Assembly: GCA_902728285.1 (NCBI GenBank) | Contig: CACVBU010000292.1 | Span: 745,949-809,948 of the forward strand | Length of the DNA: 64,000 nucleotides | Reading direction: 5' to 3' | Origin: Clytia hemisphaerica | Lineage: Eukaryota > Cnidaria > Hydrozoa > Leptothecata > Clytiidae | Part shown: piece by piece, positions 33,301 to 44,366 of the stretch | Layout: each line of letters starts with the position of its first letter | Numbering within the stretch: the stretch's first letter is position 1 | Program-made: the position numbers and the translations under genes | Notes under the pieces: generated by a model | Databases searched by the model: none | The model's input: the letters and a program-made list of their open reading frames with translations, nothing else | What the model was told of the DNA's origin: nothing

Positions 33301-34603
33301 CTATGAAAGTGCAGTGCACTGTGGTTTTCTTCAAATTAAATGAATGGAAAAATTACAGCTCGAAACAATCCCGGATAATCTATCCCCACTTTGGGAGAAA
33401 GAGTCTGAGACATATGGTGTTATACTGTAATGAAAGTAAACGGCTTCATCATCGCAATTGAAGCATCAAATCTTTCATTTCATCAACATTACAGAACCAT
33501 AGCTTATTTAGAAATGTACTTACTTACTTAAGTCTATTTTCGTGTCTCTATCCTTGAACGATTTCGCAAACTCTACAACAAAGTAAACAGTTTTCTGTTG
33601 TCAATGCATTGTTATGGTACTTCAAGTCTATTCCAGCATCAAAATAAAGTGCTTGAGAAATACCACTTCATCATACGTAAAGGACTGAATGTTTTTCTAA
33701 CTCAAAGTATCTCAATGATCTCTTCACAAAACTTAATATTCAGCACTTTTCTAGTTGCCAAGAAGCTCTATAAGATTGATAAAGCTTGACTTATTGGAAT
33801 ATTTTCTTAAGTTGAATAAACGCAACCAACCAATCAAAGGCTTCAAGTTTTCCAGTTGTATGAAAATAACACCAAAAATTGTAAATTCAAAATTACTAAC
33901 AGTTTAATTTGAGCACTTTAAACCATGATGTTTGAAACAGTGCGGGTCAAACCAGTATGTTCCCTTGTTTAAAATAAGGAAAAGAATTGGTATCGTACGT
34001 ATGTTATGTCATGAAAACACACACATGACAAAAATTTGATTAAATTTGAATCATTAATCTCGATATATTTTCGTCCTTCTTTCATAAGAGAAAGGGGATA
34101 AAAAGTTCTTTTGAGAAGCAACTCAATGCAATCTCTAACCGCAATTCAATGACGTCATAATTCCCGCAGCGCCCTCGCGTATTCGTCATCTTAGCGCGCA
34201 TAATACAATGTGGTAGATACGAAATTGCTGAATAGCACTAAAAGATTCGATCCAGTTTTTCTACCTCGATTCAAATGAGTTACTAGTTTTTGCTATAATT
34301 TTGATCTCATTTTACTCACATTCGGAAAAACTACTTTAATTCTTTACTTTAACATTACCCTTTTCTTGTTGCTTGAACTAGCGATTAATCAACTCAACAA
34401 TTATATCTAAATCAAAGAATCGAATAGTAATAAAATAACGTACTGCTCAGATACACTTGCCAAGAAAATTCAATTACGTTTGTTATTGCCATCTGTCGAA
34501 ATGAAAACAAACCGTCAAAGTTCGAATATCTATATATTTCTTTATTCCTGTTGCGCATGCAAACAGAACGCCAATGTTTCTCCGCTATGGCAAAGATCAT
34601 TTA
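30350..34603. other. Intergenic, AT-rich, no supported gene
   Basis: Open frames reach only 110 codons and look random. A minus-strand frame at 30553-30735 has a plausible composition but no recognised family. At 31281-31340 a 21-base segment (AGACCTTGAAGG, CTGTTTCTT) is duplicated. Beyond it, TTTTACTTTTTGTGTT (31354-31369) is perfectly mirrored by AACACAAAAAGTAAAA (31464-31479). Confidence 0.4.
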
Positions 34604-34632
34604 CCTTTCCAACCAATGTTGTTGTCAGCCAT

Positions 34633-35424
34633 CTTTCTTAACTTTTAACCTTAACCAAAATTAAAAATCTTTCTTCTCTCCTCTAGAATCTTTTTTAAAC
34701 TCGGTCCCTATGACGTCATAAAGCGAAAAAAGCGTGAGCGCGAAACATTTCGGGTGCATCGCCTTACCTAAAAATTGTTATTTTTGTGCTTAAAAAAGGC
34801 AAACAAATTTGGCTGTCCTCCCCCCGTCCGTCGTCATGCTACTATAGTTTTAAACCTTACAAAAGATGGTAGATATATCACTCTAGACAATTTTGTACAT
34901 TTTCCAAGAAAACTCCATCAGAAACCCTCCAAAGCGACCAACTATTTGACTAGAAATCAGAAATGTTATGTGATGGAAAGACAATTCCTTACAAATTTAT
35001 ACCATTTAAAAGGACCAGAATTGAGTTGCTGATGACTTGCTACCAAAAGTCTTTTGTTTTGACCTCTCATTTCTCAACTTGTTTTCGCGTTTCCTATGCG
35101 CTGACCTTTTGTTATGTCATGTTCATTTTCGAGTCATTTTGGATTGGCCAAGATTGAGCATTTGTGATGCAAAAGTATGAACCTTGAACTGATGCCAAAC
35201 CAGTAAAGCCAAATTACAAAATCGATTGTGGTTTGAAAATGTATGGTTTTCACAATTGAATTGGTTTTCATTTCCTTCTTGTGGTCGTTGTACGGGAAAC
35301 TGATTTTAAGGCAATCGAAAATCACATAATCTATTTCAAGGCTTCATCCCTATGATGGGTTTACTTTTTTCACCTGAAGTCTCATTAGCTTATATATCTA
35401 CCTATGGGTAGACCACCTTAACGT
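34633..35424. other. Intergenic, no feature recognised apart from the CRE patch
   Basis: Short open frames only, and no repeats shared with other parts of the window were noticed. Confidence 0.35.
34710..34717. promoter_or_regulatory. CRE-like TGACGTCA in a GC-richer patch
   Basis: TGACGTCA stands in CCTATGACGTCATAAAGCG, followed by GCGTGAGCGCGAAA. About 80 bases away on the minus strand is ATGGCTGACAACAACATTGG, followed by a possible donor. A second CRE is near 34150. It may mark a promoter reading to the left. Confidence 0.25.
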
Positions 35425-35622
35425 TGCGTTCGAAAAATACACCTTTTCGACCGTAGCCGCCAATTGCTGCGCGGGCATTTTTTTTTCGTTTTACCACCCT
35501 AAAACCGCCCCAGTCTTTTTTTCGCACCAATAGATAATAGGAAAAGGTGTAAAAAAGGATTGGATCGAGTCTGGGGTGGTAAAATGGCAATCGGCGGCAA
35601 CGGTGGAAAAGTTGTATTAAAA
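35425..35622. mobile_element. ~200-bp MITE, copy 2 of the intron-4 family
   Basis: The left end GCGTTCGAAAAATACACCTT followed by TTCGACCGTAGCCGCCAATT is mirrored on the right by CAATCGGCGGCAACGGTGG and AAAAGTTGTATT. The middle TTTTACCACCCTAAAACCGC matches the inverse of copy 1 at 23258-23465. Confidence 0.75.
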
Positions 35623-36179
35623 GGATTTTTCAAAAGCGATGAAAAGCATTGAAAACCTCTTCAATCCCTCTAAAAATCATTTTTTATCGAAGTTCTGAAC
35701 AAAAAAACAAAGGTTAGCAAATAAGGTTCATAAGTACGCGTACGTAGGATGTCGGAGTCGGAAATTTTAAGGCTATTCCTCCAACCTGGATGTGGCACAA
35801 AGATATCATTGAAAACATTACCACTGTGTGTATTAAAAGGTCCCGGTTAAGAAAACCTTTTGATTGCTTCACAAAAATTTCCTTATATGTCGCTTCCTTT
35901 TTCTAGTTGCAACAGTCGAAGAAGAATATATCACTCAGAAACTAATTAAAATTATATGAGTAATTGTGACGTCATTGATTATTTCCTTGCATGCTGTTGA
36001 AGTGTGTCCTGGATGTCTGGTCACACGCTGTGGTCAGATTCTTTGTAAGAACAGTGAAGAGTTAATGCCACGTATTTTGTATCCGTAAGACGAAAATCAA
36101 AACCATTTCATTTGTTTTTGGAACTCTAGAATATGCAATGACCTTATCAGGGGAAGAGATTTGTAATTGTAATTTCATT

Positions 36180-36250
36180 TCACGAGCGTTGCACTCCTTC
36201 GCATGTTTCCGACGTACTTGCTCTATTGTCTTAAATCCGCCAGTGCTCTT
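36180..36250 (-). repeat. Short dispersed repeat, copy 2
   Basis: GAGCGTTGCACTCCTTCGCAT, TTTCCGACGTACTTG and TCTTAAATCCGCCAGT are the inverted text of 14283-14355. Confidence 0.75.
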
Positions 36251-36274
36251 CGTAAATTATGCTAGATTACTCAA

Positions 36275-36395
36275 ATAATACTAGAAATAAGAAAGAATTT
36301 TAAGAACATTTTTAGACTTAAAACCGAAGAGTTGAGAATACCCGAAGGCTTCAAAAGTTTTTGACATTCTCATAAAATAACGTTTGAATACATTT
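36275..36395. mobile_element. Element F of the CACG/word family, decayed
   Basis: TTTTAAGAACATTTTTAGAC and TTAAAACCGAAGAGTTGAGA are followed by CATTCTCATAAAATAACGTT. It matches the right half of element B; the left end is missing. Confidence 0.5.
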
Positions 36396-36659
36396 TCTAC
36401 GAAATTCAGTCCGTGTCTATAACTATAGGCGGCTAAATTTAATTTAACAAGTCATGAGAAAGTAAGAAACTGAATCTTTTTAGATTTCTGTAAATGGTAT
36501 GGTTTTTAATTAAATTTGAGTATAGTAATTTAGTAGGCGATATAATGTGTATCATGATTTTTTGTCAACCCACAAAAAGGTTGATGTCCTCTCTACCCTT
36601 ACTTTCCTTTTTGGACCTACCTCTGGGTGCCCCGGTGGAGGTCCTATAAATTAACCCAT

Positions 36660-36702
36660 GTCCGTTCGTCCGTCCGTCCGTTCGTCCGTCCGTCTGTTAC
36701 CA
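36660..36702 (+). repeat. (TCCG)n microsatellite
   Basis: GTCCGTTCGTCCGTCCGTCC and on, leading into the 322-bp tandem array. The preceding text (CCCCGGTGGAGGTCC) and this microsatellite look like the head of the array element. Confidence 0.9.
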
Positions 36703-36715
36703 GCTTTTCTCAGGA

Positions 36716-38180
36716 TTGGCTCATTAGTTTTTTCTGATTTTTTGCACAATGATGCAAAATGGCAATGCCCAGAACGTGACGGAGCCCGATTTTTGAAAAA
36801 AAATTTATTTGGGCAAATTTGGGCCAAAAACTACCTAAAAATAGGGTTTTTTGGACTTTGTGCAAAATCCTGTCATTACTTTTTCCTGTTTTTTTGTACA
36901 AAGATGGAGGGCAAGATTCTCTAAAGAATGGCTGAAGTGGTTTTTCCCGGAAAATTCTTATTCGCCTTAAAAAACGGATTTTCGTATTTTGGGGGAAATT
37001 CCCTTTAACCAAATAAGAAAATATAGCTTTTAACAATGTTGACTCATTATTTTTTTCTGATTTTTTGCACAATGATGCAAAATGGCAATGCCCAGAACGT
37101 GACGGAGCCCGATTTTTGAAAAAAAATTTATTTGGGCAAATTTGGGCCAAAAACTACCTAAAAATAGGGTTTTTTGGACTTTGTGCAAAATCCTGTCATT
37201 ACTTTTTCCTGATTTTTTGTACAAAGATGGAGGGCAAGATTCTCTAAAGAATGGCTGAAGTGGTTTTTCCCGGAAAATTCTTATTCGCCTTAAAAAATGG
37301 ATTTCGTATTTTGGGGGAAATTCCCTTTAACCAAATAAGAAAATATAGCTTTTAACAATGTTGACTCATTATTTTTCTCTGATTTTTTGCACAATGATGC
37401 AAAATGGTAATGCCTAAAATGTGACGGAGCCAGATTTTCGAAAAAAAATATATTTGGGCAAATTTGGGCCAAAAACTGCCTAAAAATAGGGTTTTTTGGA
37501 CTTTGTGCAAAATCCTGTCATTACTTTTTTCTGATTTTTTGTACAAAGATGGAGGGCAAGATTCTCTAAAGAATGGATGAAGTGGTTTTTCCCGGAAAAT
37601 TCTTTTTCGCCTTAAAAAACGAATTTTCGTATTTTGGGGAAATTCCCTTTAACCAAATAAGAAAATAATAGCTTTTCTCAAAGTTGACTCATTATTTTTT
37701 TCTGATTTTTTGCACAATGATGCAAAATGGTAATGCCTAAAATGTGACGGAGCCAGATTTTCGAAAAAAAATATATTTGGGCAAATTTGGGCCAAAAACT
37801 GCCTAAAATAGGGTTTTTTAGACTTTGTGCAAAATACTGTTACTTTTTTCTGATTTTTTGTACAAAGATGGAGGGCAAGATTCTCTAAAGAATGACTGAA
37901 GTGGTTTTTCCCGGGAAATTCTTATTCGCCTTAAAAGACGGATTTTCGTATTTTGGGGGAAATTCCCTTTAACCAAATAAGAAAATATAGCTTTTAACAA
38001 TGTTGACTCATAATTTTGTTCTGATTTTTTGCACAATGATGCAAAATGGCAATGCCCAAAATGTGACGAAGCCAGATTTTTAAGGAAAATTATTTTGGGC
38101 AAACTTGTGCAAAAAACAGCTTAAAAGGTTTTTTGGGCCTGAATGGTTCAAGTGATTTTCGTATTTGGGGAAATTCCTTT
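36716..38180 (+). repeat. ~322-bp tandem array, four full units and a partial fifth
   Basis: The marker CTGATTTTTTGCACAATGAT occurs at about 36735, 37058, 37380, 37702 and 38022. Each unit continues with GACGGAGCC, TTTGGGCAAATTTGGGCC, GATGGAGGGCAAGATTCTC and GGGGGAAATTCCCTTTAACC. The fifth unit decays after about 38110. Open frames of up to 146 codons on both strands repeat once per unit and are by-products. Units 1-2 share CCCAGAACG while units 3-4 share CCTAAAATG, so the array seems to have grown by duplicating pairs or blocks. Confidence 0.95.
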
Positions 38181-39690
38181 TTACTATTTTACATTATTCA
38201 ACACACAAGCTTTATTTCTCCATTCTGAATTTTTGTACAATTATTGTCACTTTTTTCTTATTTTCATCTGATGTTAATCATTAGGTAGGTCCATTCAGCA
38301 TGTTGCTTGTTACAGTTATTTTTTGAATGTATTTTATGGACCAGAACGTAAAATTGACCCCCTGCCGGAACTAGGGAAGCATTTGAATGAATTTTTTACC
38401 AGTGATAGATATTGGTTTTGAGCCAAACAATGCTCTTAAAATGTTCTTATTCTCAGCATTTTTAAACAACATAATAAATAATACAAATTCTAACATTCTG
38501 GCACCAACGTACCTACCAACTCGAAAGCAACGAACATTTTTCACTACAACAAATTTCTGTCCAACAACCTTTTTTCCTCTTCTATTCCAAATTTTTTTAA
38601 CTGTATTATTCATTTTCCTACTTCAGATATCTAATATTTGTTACAAATGAAAGTGAAGAAAAGATGAAAAAGAAGAGATAATCTGTAACAAGGAAACTCT
38701 TTGTTCCTCGTTATCCCTTTCCCCCTATTTCTGTCATTTTCCCCTTTAGGGGGCTGAACACATTTTTGTCCTTTGAGTCATCTGTGCAGACCCCAACAGG
38801 CTCACTTACTTAACCTTTGTTCTTTTCTTTCATTTTCAAAGTCTCAGCCTCAAAACTTCAAATCAAAAACCGAACAAGTAAATATAAGAACTCAGTCGAT
38901 TGCAATTGCAACTTACATCAGACCCGTCAATTATTTTATGTATGAAAACCTCTCAAAATATAACCATAATTTTATATATCGGACGGAGGATAGAGACAAA
39001 AATACCATTAGATGCTAGAAATTTCCAACATGTTTCGACCAAGGCCGTTTTCAAGGTATATTTCCAGCTAAAAAAAACAAAAAATTTTTGACGTCAAATA
39101 AACGCTTTTTTGTGACGTATATTTATGAGCCGTCTGTAAGTGATCTGGAAAAAAATGGACGTGTAAACACAGACTTAAGGCGCTATCAAATTGAGTTCTT
39201 AGTTTAAACCCTTGGGTTTTAAGGTTTTTAGTTTTTAGTTTGTTGATCCAAAAGTTCTCTCGTGATAGAATGGTGTTTTTCAGCTGGCTTTCATTTCCTT
39301 CGATATTTCTTAGCTCTTCAATGATCGTAAATTTAGCATCTCTATTGTAACCATAACTTTAGTCTCCACAGACTTCGTTTTTTATTTAAAATCTAATGAA
39401 ATTAATAAAAGAGTGAGTCAATACCCATAAAATTTTAAGGGAGCTAGAAGACCATCAGTTAATATTTTGGTGATAACGAGATTAAAAATTCCTTTTCTTC
39501 CTTTGATGAAGTATTTTTAACGCAATCTTTGTTATTGTAAACATTTCAAAACCGCTCCTCATTTTTCATACATTCGTCGTCGGCAAAAAGCATGCTTGAA
39601 AATACAACACCAGCTGCACCGAACAGTTTTTTTTAGAAATATTGAATTCCGCAGAACGTGTACTCACTTAAGAGATTTGAAGATACTATA
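38181..39690. other. Intergenic, no feature recognised
   Basis: AT-rich. The open frames around 38371-38650 on both strands overlap each other and have no family resemblance. Confidence 0.4.
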
Positions 39691-39973
39691 CACCCCTGTC
39701 TCATAGCCCCGGTGAAACTTTTTCTTACAGCGGGGATAAAAATTTCGATTAAAATCTCAATGGGGATGAAGAATTCTATTGTTCCAAAGTTAAAAAATCC
39801 AGTAGGGATGGTTTTGGAGTGCAATTTCTGAACAATGAATTTCTAATGGGGTTGAGATCAAAGTCAATTTCTCAGTGGGGCTGAAATTCTAGAGTATTTT
39901 TCCCACCGGGGACGAAATTTTTGCCAAATTTTCCAGTGTGGCTGGGGCGCAGCGGGTCTGTGACACAGGGGTG
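39691..39973. mobile_element. MITE of the ACCCCTTTCTCACAGACCC family, copy 1
   Basis: Ends CACCCCTGTCTCATAGCCCC and GGGTCTGTGACACAGGGGTG are inverted complements. Inside are short GTGGGG/GATGAA words. This is the most diverged of the three copies (see 41537-41794 and 56293-56530). Confidence 0.75.
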
Positions 39974-41123
39974 TTACTATGTTTATCCATTGATTCTAGT
40001 AATGTGGAAATTTAATTTGTTTTTTATGCTGCAAATTTTTGACAAAAAGAAATTTTAGGTGGGTTGCTGAAAGAAGGTTGTGCTGTTGACCCGGGGGTTG
40101 GAGAATCTCTGGGCCCTAAATGAGACTAAATTTTTTGAGAAAATCGGCGAAAAGTGACCTTTACACAGACAATCTTCGAAAATCTTACTAAATTTAGAGA
40201 ATTTCATTTCATGGTTTTCGAACACTTAGAAATCCCAACCCTAGAGAGACTATTTTTTTAACCCTCCGAGAGACTCGGAAAGTTCAACAAACCCACAGCC
40301 CATACCGTTCGCACATACAAAGCACCTATTTTTGCCCATGTAATTCCACTGGGATTATAATAAAGCCAGGCTAACCTGAAGATCGAAAAGTAGAAATCAA
40401 ACCTTGACGTGTAAACGACCATTTAGTGCAATAAATGGCCGATAAATATACCTAATTCAGGGAGAATTTTATGGATACTGCTTACAAAATGGATTTCAGA
40501 ATAAAAGTTTAGCTAATAAACAGATATTAAGATTCTCACATGAGCATTTTATTTTTTCAAATGAATGAATCTAGAAAATGCCTCATAAAAACAACAAAGA
40601 AGATCTCCAAAATTACATTCGAAGTCAATTCCAAGTAATCTCAAAACCACAACAAATCTTCCTTAAATATTACCATTCAGATAACAATTATATAGATTTC
40701 CCCGATATTTCTCTTCATTATAAATATTAGAGAGAACGTCTGAAAGCTCTCAGCATTCCTCATCATTTTTGAATTCATCTCCAAAAATCTTCATGAACAA
40801 CATATATTCCTTTTGCCTTTCCTCTCATTCTATCCAGGGGTAAATTTTTCATTCTTTATCTTTTCAGGAAAATATCTTTATTTTAAATATAGATAAGTTT
40901 TGAAAGGAAGAAAAATTACCTATTGAGGATTGATAAAATGGTTGTGTATTTGAAATATTCATTTCTCGCCGCGCTCCAGTTGGAGTAAATTGAATTATCT
41001 TTAAAATATTGATGAGATTTTTTCGTTGATTGATTACATTTTAAAGAGGACTCCTCTATGAAAGAGAAAGCCCCTCTCCGACCAATTCCCGCCCTTTTAC
41101 AAACCTCGATTTTATTTTCAAGC
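39974..41123. other. Intergenic, no feature recognised
   Basis: AT-rich sequence without long ORFs or clear repeats. Confidence 0.35.
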
Positions 41124-41503
41124 TACCTTATCGGCCCTTTTTACGCCGCAGCCTGATTTTGGGTTTACGTCAATAAGGGCTGTAGATAACGCCAAAATTT
41201 GTTAGAATTGCTATTTATGCTTTAATTTACATTAAAATATCATTTTTCAGTAGTAAACGGTTGTAAAATCCATTGAAAAATACTGATTTTTACGAAGTTT
41301 TAAATATGGAGTAAAACAATGGTTAAACTTTTATGTTTTTTTTAACCTAAAATCCTTTAAATAGAGGAAAATGGTCATAAAAATTAACGCCACTTTTAAG
41401 TGAAATTTGCTAAATTTTGGCCCTTTTAACGCCGGCCCTTATTACACCAAGAGCCTAAAAATAACACCAATAATTGCTGGCGTAAAAAGGACCGATGAGG
41501 GTA
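41124..41503. mobile_element. 380-bp MITE with ends TACCTTATCGGCCCTTTTTA
   Basis: The left end TACCTTATCGGCCCTTTTTA is followed by CGCCGCAG. The right end GGCGTAAAAAGGACCGATGA with GGGTA is its inverted complement. Subterminal text (AATAAGGGCTG; GGCCCTTATTACACC) is also inverted. No ORF. Confidence 0.75.
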
Positions 41504-41536
41504 TGCAGTCGTCATACTTGGAGATTTAATATTATA

Positions 41537-41794
41537 TACCCCTTTCTCTCAGACCCACTGGGGAAATTGGCCAAAATATCGTCCCCGGTGGAAAATTATC
41601 CTCCCATTTTTGTTCCCACTGAAAATAATCAAATGCTAATTATCCAATCCCCACTGAATTTTCTGACTTGAAAACAAAAAAATTTAAATCCCCGGACGTG
41701 AAAAATATGTGAATATCAACCCCTATCGAGTTTCAGTCCGTTACTGTTACCCAACTGGTTGAAAAAACCCTACCGGGTCTGTGAGAAGGGGTGT
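41537..41794. mobile_element. MITE of the ACCCCTTTCTCACAGACCC family, copy 2
   Basis: TACCCCTTTCTCTCAGACCC at the left and GGGTCTGTGAGAAGGGGTG at the right. Shares CCCCACTGAATTTTCTGACT and CTATCGAGTTTCAGTCCGTT with copy 3. Confidence 0.85.
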
Positions 41795-41965
41795 TATTAT
41801 CGATTTCTTTTCACTGGAAAGAGGAAATATAAACTTAAGTTTTGACAGGTCACTTGAAATTGTTCAAAATAGTCAAAAACTAAACTTATCTAATTTTTAT
41901 AGAATCATTGTCACACGGCTTACAAGTTTCATGTCTTTAAGTCATTAATGAAGCGCTTGGAGGCC

Positions 41966-42261
41966 CCCGGGGGGGGAGGGGTACTTAGGCAAAATGGGTG
42001 CCGGGTATGTGTGAGCCATAAGGGTCCCTTTTTCACACCCTCGAAAGTCCCTCAAAGGGGTACAAAAGTCATTGAAAAGCAATTGTAAGGGTTCTAAAAT
42101 TACGAAAATTAAAAATCTCTCAAAGTGTCATAAATTCATGAATTTATTCGACTAAAATTTGAAATTCTCTAAAGTTGGCAAAGATGTCAAAAGTGGACAA
42201 AATCTTCGAAATTTTAACTTTGGCTCGGACATACCAAACCTAGTAACCCCCCCCCCCCCCC
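41966..42261. mobile_element. MITE-like foldback with G-run and C-run ends
   Basis: The left end GGGGGGGGAGGGGTACTTAG continues with GGGTATGTGTGAGCC. The right end has GGCTCGGACATACC and then a run of 15 C (42247-42261). So the termini pair as homopolymeric G to C. Confidence 0.6.
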
Positions 42262-42366
42262 GCGGCACGATGCATTTCGATGAAGAAAGAATGCGAGATT
42301 TTAAGACGAAGTAATTTTCCTTAAAAAGATTAAATTTACCGACAAATCTGTCAGAGATTCGTGAAT

Positions 42367-42606
42367 GAAGGTAGAGCATCCAGCTAAGGTTCGCAAGGTT
42401 GTGGGCTCAACCCCCAACCGAGTCATACCAAAGATTCCCAAAATGGTACTTGATGCCTCTCTGCTTGATGCTCAGCAATTAAGAGAAGGATCAAGGGTAG
42501 GTGGAGCAATCCAGGGAGAAAGAGTGGCGCCCTCCCTTACTTTCGAGTTGATAGCTATCAAAAGAGGAGCCTTCGGGTCGCCTCCGACTGTGGTCGCAGA
42601 CTTTCT
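42367..42606 (+). mobile_element. tRNA-derived SINE, second copy, 5'-truncated
   Basis: It starts inside the tRNA part (GGTAGAGCATCCAGCTAAGG), keeps the B box in changed form (GGGCTCAACCCCC) and the whole body and tail (GGGTCGCCTCCGACTGTGG, TCGCAGACTT). The first ~20 bases, with the A box start, are gone, so it cannot be transcribed by its own promoter. The 95-codon open frame across it is a by-product. Confidence 0.8.
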
Positions 42607-42639
42607 TAGAGAGGATCTATTGAAGCCACAGGAAAACCT

Positions 42640-43150
42640 GATAAACCCATAAGATGCTGCGGAAAATCTCTTATAAGAGAAAAATAAACCCAGGGGAAAT
42701 CGAGGGAATTTATTGCAAGAAAACCGGGAAAGCCCGCAGGCCGGCGGGAGGTGACAAGAGAAACATAAACCCAAGGGGAATCGAGAGAACTTACACGTCT
42801 TTTTTTTTTTAAGAAACACACTTTTAAGAAACATGAGGCTCAGAATGCCTAAAAACTAAGAAACATCTAAGAAACATGCTGAGGCTGAGAATGAGAAAAT
42901 AACATTTTTTAATTCGGTTTTTTATAAGAACCTTCCAATTAAGGCTAATTATGTCAAAAAGTTTGGAAACATGTAAGAAACATTTAAGGCTCAAAAGGCC
43001 GATTTCTTAAGAAACATTGAGGCTGCTTGGTAAAACTAGTTTCTTAAAAAAAAAAAAGACGTGTATTGCAAGAAAACCGGGAAAGCCCGCAGGCCGGCGG
43101 GAGATCTCTGACAAGAGAAACATAAATTCAAGGGGAATCGAGGAAACGTG
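42640..43150 (+). repeat. ~85-bp tandem repeat, split by element G
   Basis: TTGCAAGAAAACCGGGAAAG, CCCGCAGGCCGGCGGGAG and GGGGAATCGAG occur at about 42714-42790 and again at 43066-43147. A diverged earlier unit ends at about 42712. The TIR element at 42792-43065 sits exactly at the junction between units. Confidence 0.85.
42792..43065. mobile_element. Element G of the CACG/word family (word AAGAAACA), with intact TIRs
   Basis: The left end TACACGTC followed by a T run and AAGAAAC is mirrored by GTTTCTTA, an A run and GACGTGTA on the right. The word AAGAAACA appears six or more times and GAGGCT four times. Comparison with the uninterrupted junction of the tandem repeat (AATTTATTGCAAG) shows insertion at a TA that is duplicated. 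That suggests a Tc1/mariner-type mover. No ORF. Confidence 0.85.
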
Positions 43151-43234
43151 CAGGAAACTGCAAAAAATAAAAACGAAAATCTGTGGTATACTCCAGCGTT
43201 ACCACATCGTACGCTCTACGAAGGAGAGCAGACA

Positions 43235-43916
43235 TATGTTGAACCAACGATGTAAAAATAATAGATAACCAACTTGCCTTGATTCTCAAAAAACATCCGT
43301 GTTATGGTTATAAAAATTTTAATGACATTTTGCATCGTAAAAAGTGCAATTAAATAAAAACTTGCTTCATTTGCAACCTTCTATTGGACAGAATCGATCA
43401 CGTGATGTATATTTTTTCAAAATTTGGGTTAAAAAAAGGGTATTTTCCTATAGGCAGCCTCACAGAAGGAATTTTTTAATTAGATATTATTGTTCTATAA
43501 ACATTTATCTGTTTATTTTGTATCAGGCAACCTTCATGCACTTTTCATTCGTGAGATATCGCACTTCAAATCACACATATATTTTTCAGATAACAGCATT
43601 TTATGAGCGCGTTTATTTATCCAGATGAAGATTAAGTGGTATCAGGCCGATCCGTAGTCAATTTGTCTAAAAATTGGTACCTTTATCTTTTGAAAAAAAT
43701 TCCAAAATTTGCAGTAAATAACAATCCAAATTTTCTATCAATTCAGTGGATGTTAAAAAGTGTGTCAAAATCTAGCTAAAAGCATAACACGCACTGCACA
43801 CAGAGCTTTTTAAAGGAGTGCTCATTTCAATAGGAAAACAATGGTTGCTCTCTTGGGAGAAGTGCCTTCTAGAGGTAGTTGGTTATCTATTATTTTTACA
43901 TCGTTGGTTGAACATA
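43235..43916. mobile_element. ~680-bp element with ~40-bp near-perfect TIRs
   Basis: TATGTTGAACCAACGATGTA, AAAATAATAGATAACCAAC (43235-43273) is mirrored by GTTGGTTATCTATTATTTTT, ACATCGTTGGTTGAACATA (43876-43916). The interior has no credible ORF. The short motif AATATCAAAC follows directly at 43919. Confidence 0.8.
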
Positions 43917-44313
43917 AGTCGAATATCAAACTGAAAATCAAACTGAATATCAAACTAACTTATTTTTAATGTGAGAGGAAGTCCCAGAACAGATAATCTT
44001 CGCTTGATAAAAACAAGCAAAAACTTTGTCAACCAAAAGCTGTCAATATCTAGCCTCAGTAGCAGCGACGATGAGTTGCCAACAAAATATTAGCTTTTTT
44101 TTCAAATTGTAAAGTAGCGTTGACTTTTATTAGCCTTTGTTGCTACCTTTTCGTCAACATGAAATAAACTATTACATACATACATTTACATTCCATTTTT
44201 CACAAGGAAGTCAGTGGGGTTGTAAAAAAGCATAATTTGTTCAACAGGACGATATCTTTGCCAGATTTTCCAGTGGGAGTTGGTCACGACTGCACACAGG
44301 AGAGGAAGCAGAT

Positions 44314-44366
44314 GAGATGGAGTTTTTATAAGATACTTTAATAATTGGTCATTTGAAGTAATAATA
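44314..44366 (+). mobile_element. Left half of a MITE split by insertion
   Basis: GAGATGGAGTTTTTATAAGA through GAAGTAATAA equals the left third of the intact copy at 21334-21479. The remainder resumes at 47519. Confidence 0.85.

Noticed and set aside
36658-38102. Open frames of 60-146 codons on both strands
   Set aside because: They repeat once per 322-bp unit of the tandem array and have no independent support.
42365-42834. Open frames of 95 and 120 codons
   Set aside because: They lie across the SINE copy and the ~85-bp tandem repeat; no protein family resemblance.
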